From NCBI GenBank assembly GCA_947483545.1, contig CANKNP010000083.1:1-15908 (forward strand): DNA of 15,908 bases. The letters are read 5' to 3'. The DNA is from Deltaproteobacteria bacterium (GTDB lineage: Bacteria > Myxococcota > UBA796 > SXON01). Positions 13,913-15,908 of this stretch are shown piece by piece. The notes beneath the pieces were generated by a model. The model saw nothing but the letters and a program-made list of their open reading frames with translations. It was not told the DNA's origin and ran no database searches. Each line of letters opens with the position of its first letter. Position 1 is the stretch's first letter. The translations under genes were made by a program, and so were the position numbers.

Positions 13913-13937
13913 TCGGACCAGGCGAGTCTGCGTCCGA
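13913..13937. terminator. Weak stem-loop between convergent genes
   Basis: TCGGAC (13913-13918) pairs exactly with GTCCGA (13932-13937) across a 13-base loop. It lies in the 52-base gap between the convergent HAD and LolA-like genes. There is no U-tract on either strand and the stem is short, so the assignment rests mainly on position. Confidence 0.25.
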
Positions 13938-13953
13938 AGCTCGGCGGGTGCCC

Positions 13954-14718
13954 TCAGCGCTCCAACCACCGCGTCGAGAACACCTCCTCCTCCAGCGCGA
14001 TCGCGAACGTGAGCGAATCGAAGATGATCTCGGTCTTCGACCCCGTCTGCACCTCGTCCGTCACGGTCATCTTGTAGGGGAACTGCCGGGTTCCGACCGT
14101 GCGAATGTCGCTCATGGTCCAGGACTTGAGCAGCGTGCCCGAGAGCGCGAAGAGCTGCTGCTTCACGGGGATGTAGGCCAATTGGTCCACCCAGACGGTG
14201 CGCTTCGGGTAGCTTACGTCCGTCGTGTTCGCGACGAGCTCCAGCTTCCAGCACTTCCGCCCATCCAACGTCTCCTCTCCCGTGATCGTGCCCGTGTACA
14301 TCGTCCGCCACTTTGCGGCGTCCATCATGTCCTCGTAGGACATGTCGGAGCCCATCATGCCCTGGCGGAGCATGTGCCCGGAGATCTTCTGGGTCTTCTC
14401 CACGCTGGGCAGCCACATCCAGAGCTCATCCTTGTTCTTGAGCATCTTGGTGCCTTCATCGCGCGAAGGTGCCAGGTACTCGATGGCGGCTTCATCCTGG
14501 CCGCGCCCGTAGGAGTGCATCTTGTACTCCTTCACCCGGTCGGATTTGGTCACGCGCATGGTGACGTAGGACTCCCGCGTGTCGTAGGTCATGTTGGCGT
14601 CGATCTTGTCGAGCATCTCGTTCACCGTGATGGCGTGAGCCCGAGGCGAGAGCAGCGCGACGAAGAGCACCAGCAGGGGCCCCAGACAGGCGGCAAAGCG
14701 AGGGAAGGAGAGAGACAT
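13954..14718 (-). CDS. Periplasmic LolA-like protein, TP0789-type outer membrane lipoprotein-sorting family
   Basis: The 254-residue product has a Sec signal peptide ending in SPRAHA (cleavage after about residue 29) and no lipobox, so it should be periplasmic. The mature part is a single beta-rich domain with family-typical blocks: 'YVTMRVTKSDRVKEYKM', 'DELWMWLPSVEKTQKISGHM' and the 'GSDMSYEDM' segment. 'KRTVWVDQLAYIPVKQQLF' lies further on. These match LolA-fold proteins annotated as outer membrane lipoprotein-sorting proteins. The ATG at 14718 has GGAG five bases upstream. It follows an ABC permease gene by 20 bases, so the two probably form one export system carrying a lipid or lipoprotein across the periplasm. 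The cargo is inferred. Confidence 0.85.
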   Translation of the reverse strand: MSLSFPRFAACLGPLLVLFVALLSPRAHAITVNEMLDKIDANMTYDTRESYVTMRVTKSDRVKEYKMHSYGRGQDEAAIEYLAPSRDEGTKMLKNKDELWMWLPSVEKTQKISGHMLRQGMMGSDMSYEDMMDAAKWRTMYTGTITGEETLDGRKCWKLELVANTTDVSYPKRTVWVDQLAYIPVKQQLFALSGTLLKSWTMSDIRTVGTRQFPYKMTVTDEVQTGSKTEIIFDSLTFAIALEEEVFSTRWLER

Positions 14719-14738
14719 GGAGACTCCGGAGAGGGGTT

Positions 14739-15908
14739 CTACCGACGGGAACGCATGGCCTCGACGGGCTCGATGCGCGCGGCTCGCAGCGCTGGGAGAG
14801 CGCCGCCGACGATGGCCATCACGATACCCAGCGCGAAGGCCTGGGCGAGCATGTAGGGCTCCCAGTCCGCGTGGATCACAGCGTCGATGGCGAGGCCCGG
14901 AGGCAGCTTGTCCACCGCGCCGCCGAGGTTCACGCCCTGAAGCTCCAACACGTAGTAGGAGATGAGCCCACCGACCACGGCGCCCCCCGCCCCTCCGACT
15001 GCAGCGATGCCCATCGCCTCGGACACGAACAGCACCACCGTCGAGCTTCGAGACAGGCCCATCGCCCGCATCACGCCGATCTCAGCGGTGCGCTCGAGCA
15101 CGCTCATCAACATCGTGTTCAGCACCCCGAGCGCCGTGATGAACACGATGACGCCTGCGGCGATGCTCTGCAAGGCGCCGACGATCCCCGCGATGGAATT
15201 GAACGGCGGGCGGTCGTCCCAGGTCGAGACGCTCAGCCCCTTGAGCGCGGGGTCTGCCTGGAGCGCATCCGCGATTGCGCGGGTGTCGTCCAGCGTCTCA
15301 CCGTACACCAACACCTCTGTGGAGCCGGACGGGATGTCCGCCACGCACTGCAGCGTCTCCAAGCTGACGTAGACGAAGCGGTTCTGCGGGCCGCTCCCCA
15401 GGTCCGAGATGCCCACGACCCTGACGGTGATGGCTGAGATCGAGCCGTCTTGTGTTTGTCCACCGAGGACCAGATCATCCCCGATCCTCGCACCGACGTC
15501 CGCGGCCGCTTGTTTGCCTACGACGGCCTCAATCGGCGGACGGTTCTTCGGTCCACGGGCACACTTCGCGGATGCGGCCGCGTCGTTGTTGAACATCCGC
15601 CCGCCGTCGATGTGGTGCGACAGGTCCAGAGCCCGATCATACCACTCGGTAGGGGCACCCTGTACCAACGCGAAGTGCTCGCCGATGTCGTCGCCGACGG
15701 TCATCATCACTGGCATTTGAAGTCGCGGCCAGGCACCTACCACTCCGGGGGTCCCTCTGGCCGCCGCAAGGATCGGACCAAGGTCCGCCATGTTCTCGGC
15801 GAGCGGAAGGAGCTGCTCCTTCTTCGCGAACTCGGTGGTCACGATCCGCACAGGGCCCATCATGTTCGCGCCTTGCTCCAGGATCCCCCCGAACGCGCCA
15901 CGGGTCCA
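14739..15908 (-). CDS. MacB/LolE-type ABC transporter permease, N-terminus beyond the window
   Basis: The frame is open from the right edge to the stop at 14739. The first visible residues (WTRGAFGGILEQGANMM) already look like the conserved stretch behind the first membrane helix, so the ATG at 15863 is internal and the gene continues outside. The large middle part is the periplasmic MacB_PCD-type domain. Three C-terminal FtsX-type membrane helices follow, starting near 'VIVFITALGVLNTMLMSVL', then the conserved 'RTAEIGVMRAMG' and the closing 'LPALRAARIEPVEAMRSR'. No ATPase domain is visible, so the nucleotide-binding subunit should be a separate gene, probably upstream. The downstream LolA-like gene suggests export of lipid or lipoprotein. 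Confidence 0.88.
   Translation of the reverse strand, partial: WTRGAFGGILEQGANMMGPVRIVTTEFAKKEQLLPLAENMADLGPILAAARGTPGVVGAWPRLQMPVMMTVGDDIGEHFALVQGAPTEWYDRALDLSHHIDGGRMFNNDAAASAKCARGPKNRPPIEAVVGKQAAADVGARIGDDLVLGGQTQDGSISAITVRVVGISDLGSGPQNRFVYVSLETLQCVADIPSGSTEVLVYGETLDDTRAIADALQADPALKGLSVSTWDDRPPFNSIAGIVGALQSIAAGVIVFITALGVLNTMLMSVLERTAEIGVMRAMGLSRSSTVVLFVSEAMGIAAVGGAGGAVVGGLISYYVLELQGVNLGGAVDKLPPGLAIDAVIHADWEPYMLAQAFALGIVMAIVGGALPALRAARIEPVEAMRSRR

Noticed and set aside
13726..14856. Plus-strand frame of 376 codons opposite the LolA-like gene
   Set aside because: It overlaps the HAD motif IV region in another frame and is antisense to a clear periplasmic protein gene.

Overview
This is GC-rich DNA with chromosomal, mostly housekeeping content. 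The organism is probably a member of the Myxococcota or a close relative. Three features suggest this: a MYXO-CTERM-like C-terminal tail, a small lipoprotein-like protein with a MopE-type metal-binding motif behind a zinc ribbon, and the high-GC codon use. No tRNA, rRNA, CRISPR array, transposase or phage gene was seen. The taxonomic call is an inference.

Left part (1-2275). A minus-strand gene starts at 54 and runs off the left edge. Then come a 315-base spacer, a small secreted lipocalin-like gene with a frameshift, a minus-strand Asp-box (BNR) beta-propeller protein whose frame is closed by a TGA just before a MYXO-CTERM-like tail, and a divergent msrB for methionine sulfoxide repair.

Middle minus-strand block (2277-7309). 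Read in transcription order it holds nadD, a HelD/UvrD-like helicase, an unrecognised helical protein, a lipoprotein-like protein, a zinc ribbon/MopE-motif protein and a small four-helix membrane protein. Two junctions in the block are GTGA stop/start overlaps, which suggests translational coupling.

Middle plus-strand block (7621-10258). ftsE, ftsX and an EnvC-like coiled-coil/LytM protein are joined by 4-base overlaps. Together they would form a divisome module in which an inner-membrane ABC complex controls periplasmic peptidoglycan hydrolysis. The LytM domain has lost zinc ligands, so it probably activates an amidase rather than cutting the wall itself.

Right part (10388-13901). A SAM-dependent methyltransferase, a B12-binding radical SAM enzyme and a HAD-IB phosphatase lie in line on the plus strand. 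Their substrate cannot be told from the sequence. Two convergent minus-strand genes follow: a LolA-like/TP0789-family periplasmic protein and a MacB/LolE-type ABC permease cut by the right edge. These probably act together in export of lipid or lipoprotein.

Two non-coding signals stand out. An AT-rich palindrome of about 27 bases occurs twice, at 237-261 and 11410-11434, each time followed by the same short TACATCA sequence and each time upstream of a plus-strand gene. It is a good candidate operator. Separately, a family of nested palindromic repeats has three copies: an inverted pair between nadD and ftsE, and one between the radical SAM and HAD genes. Possible single-base lesions at three places (about 711, 1043 and 7615) may be real mutations or assembly errors.
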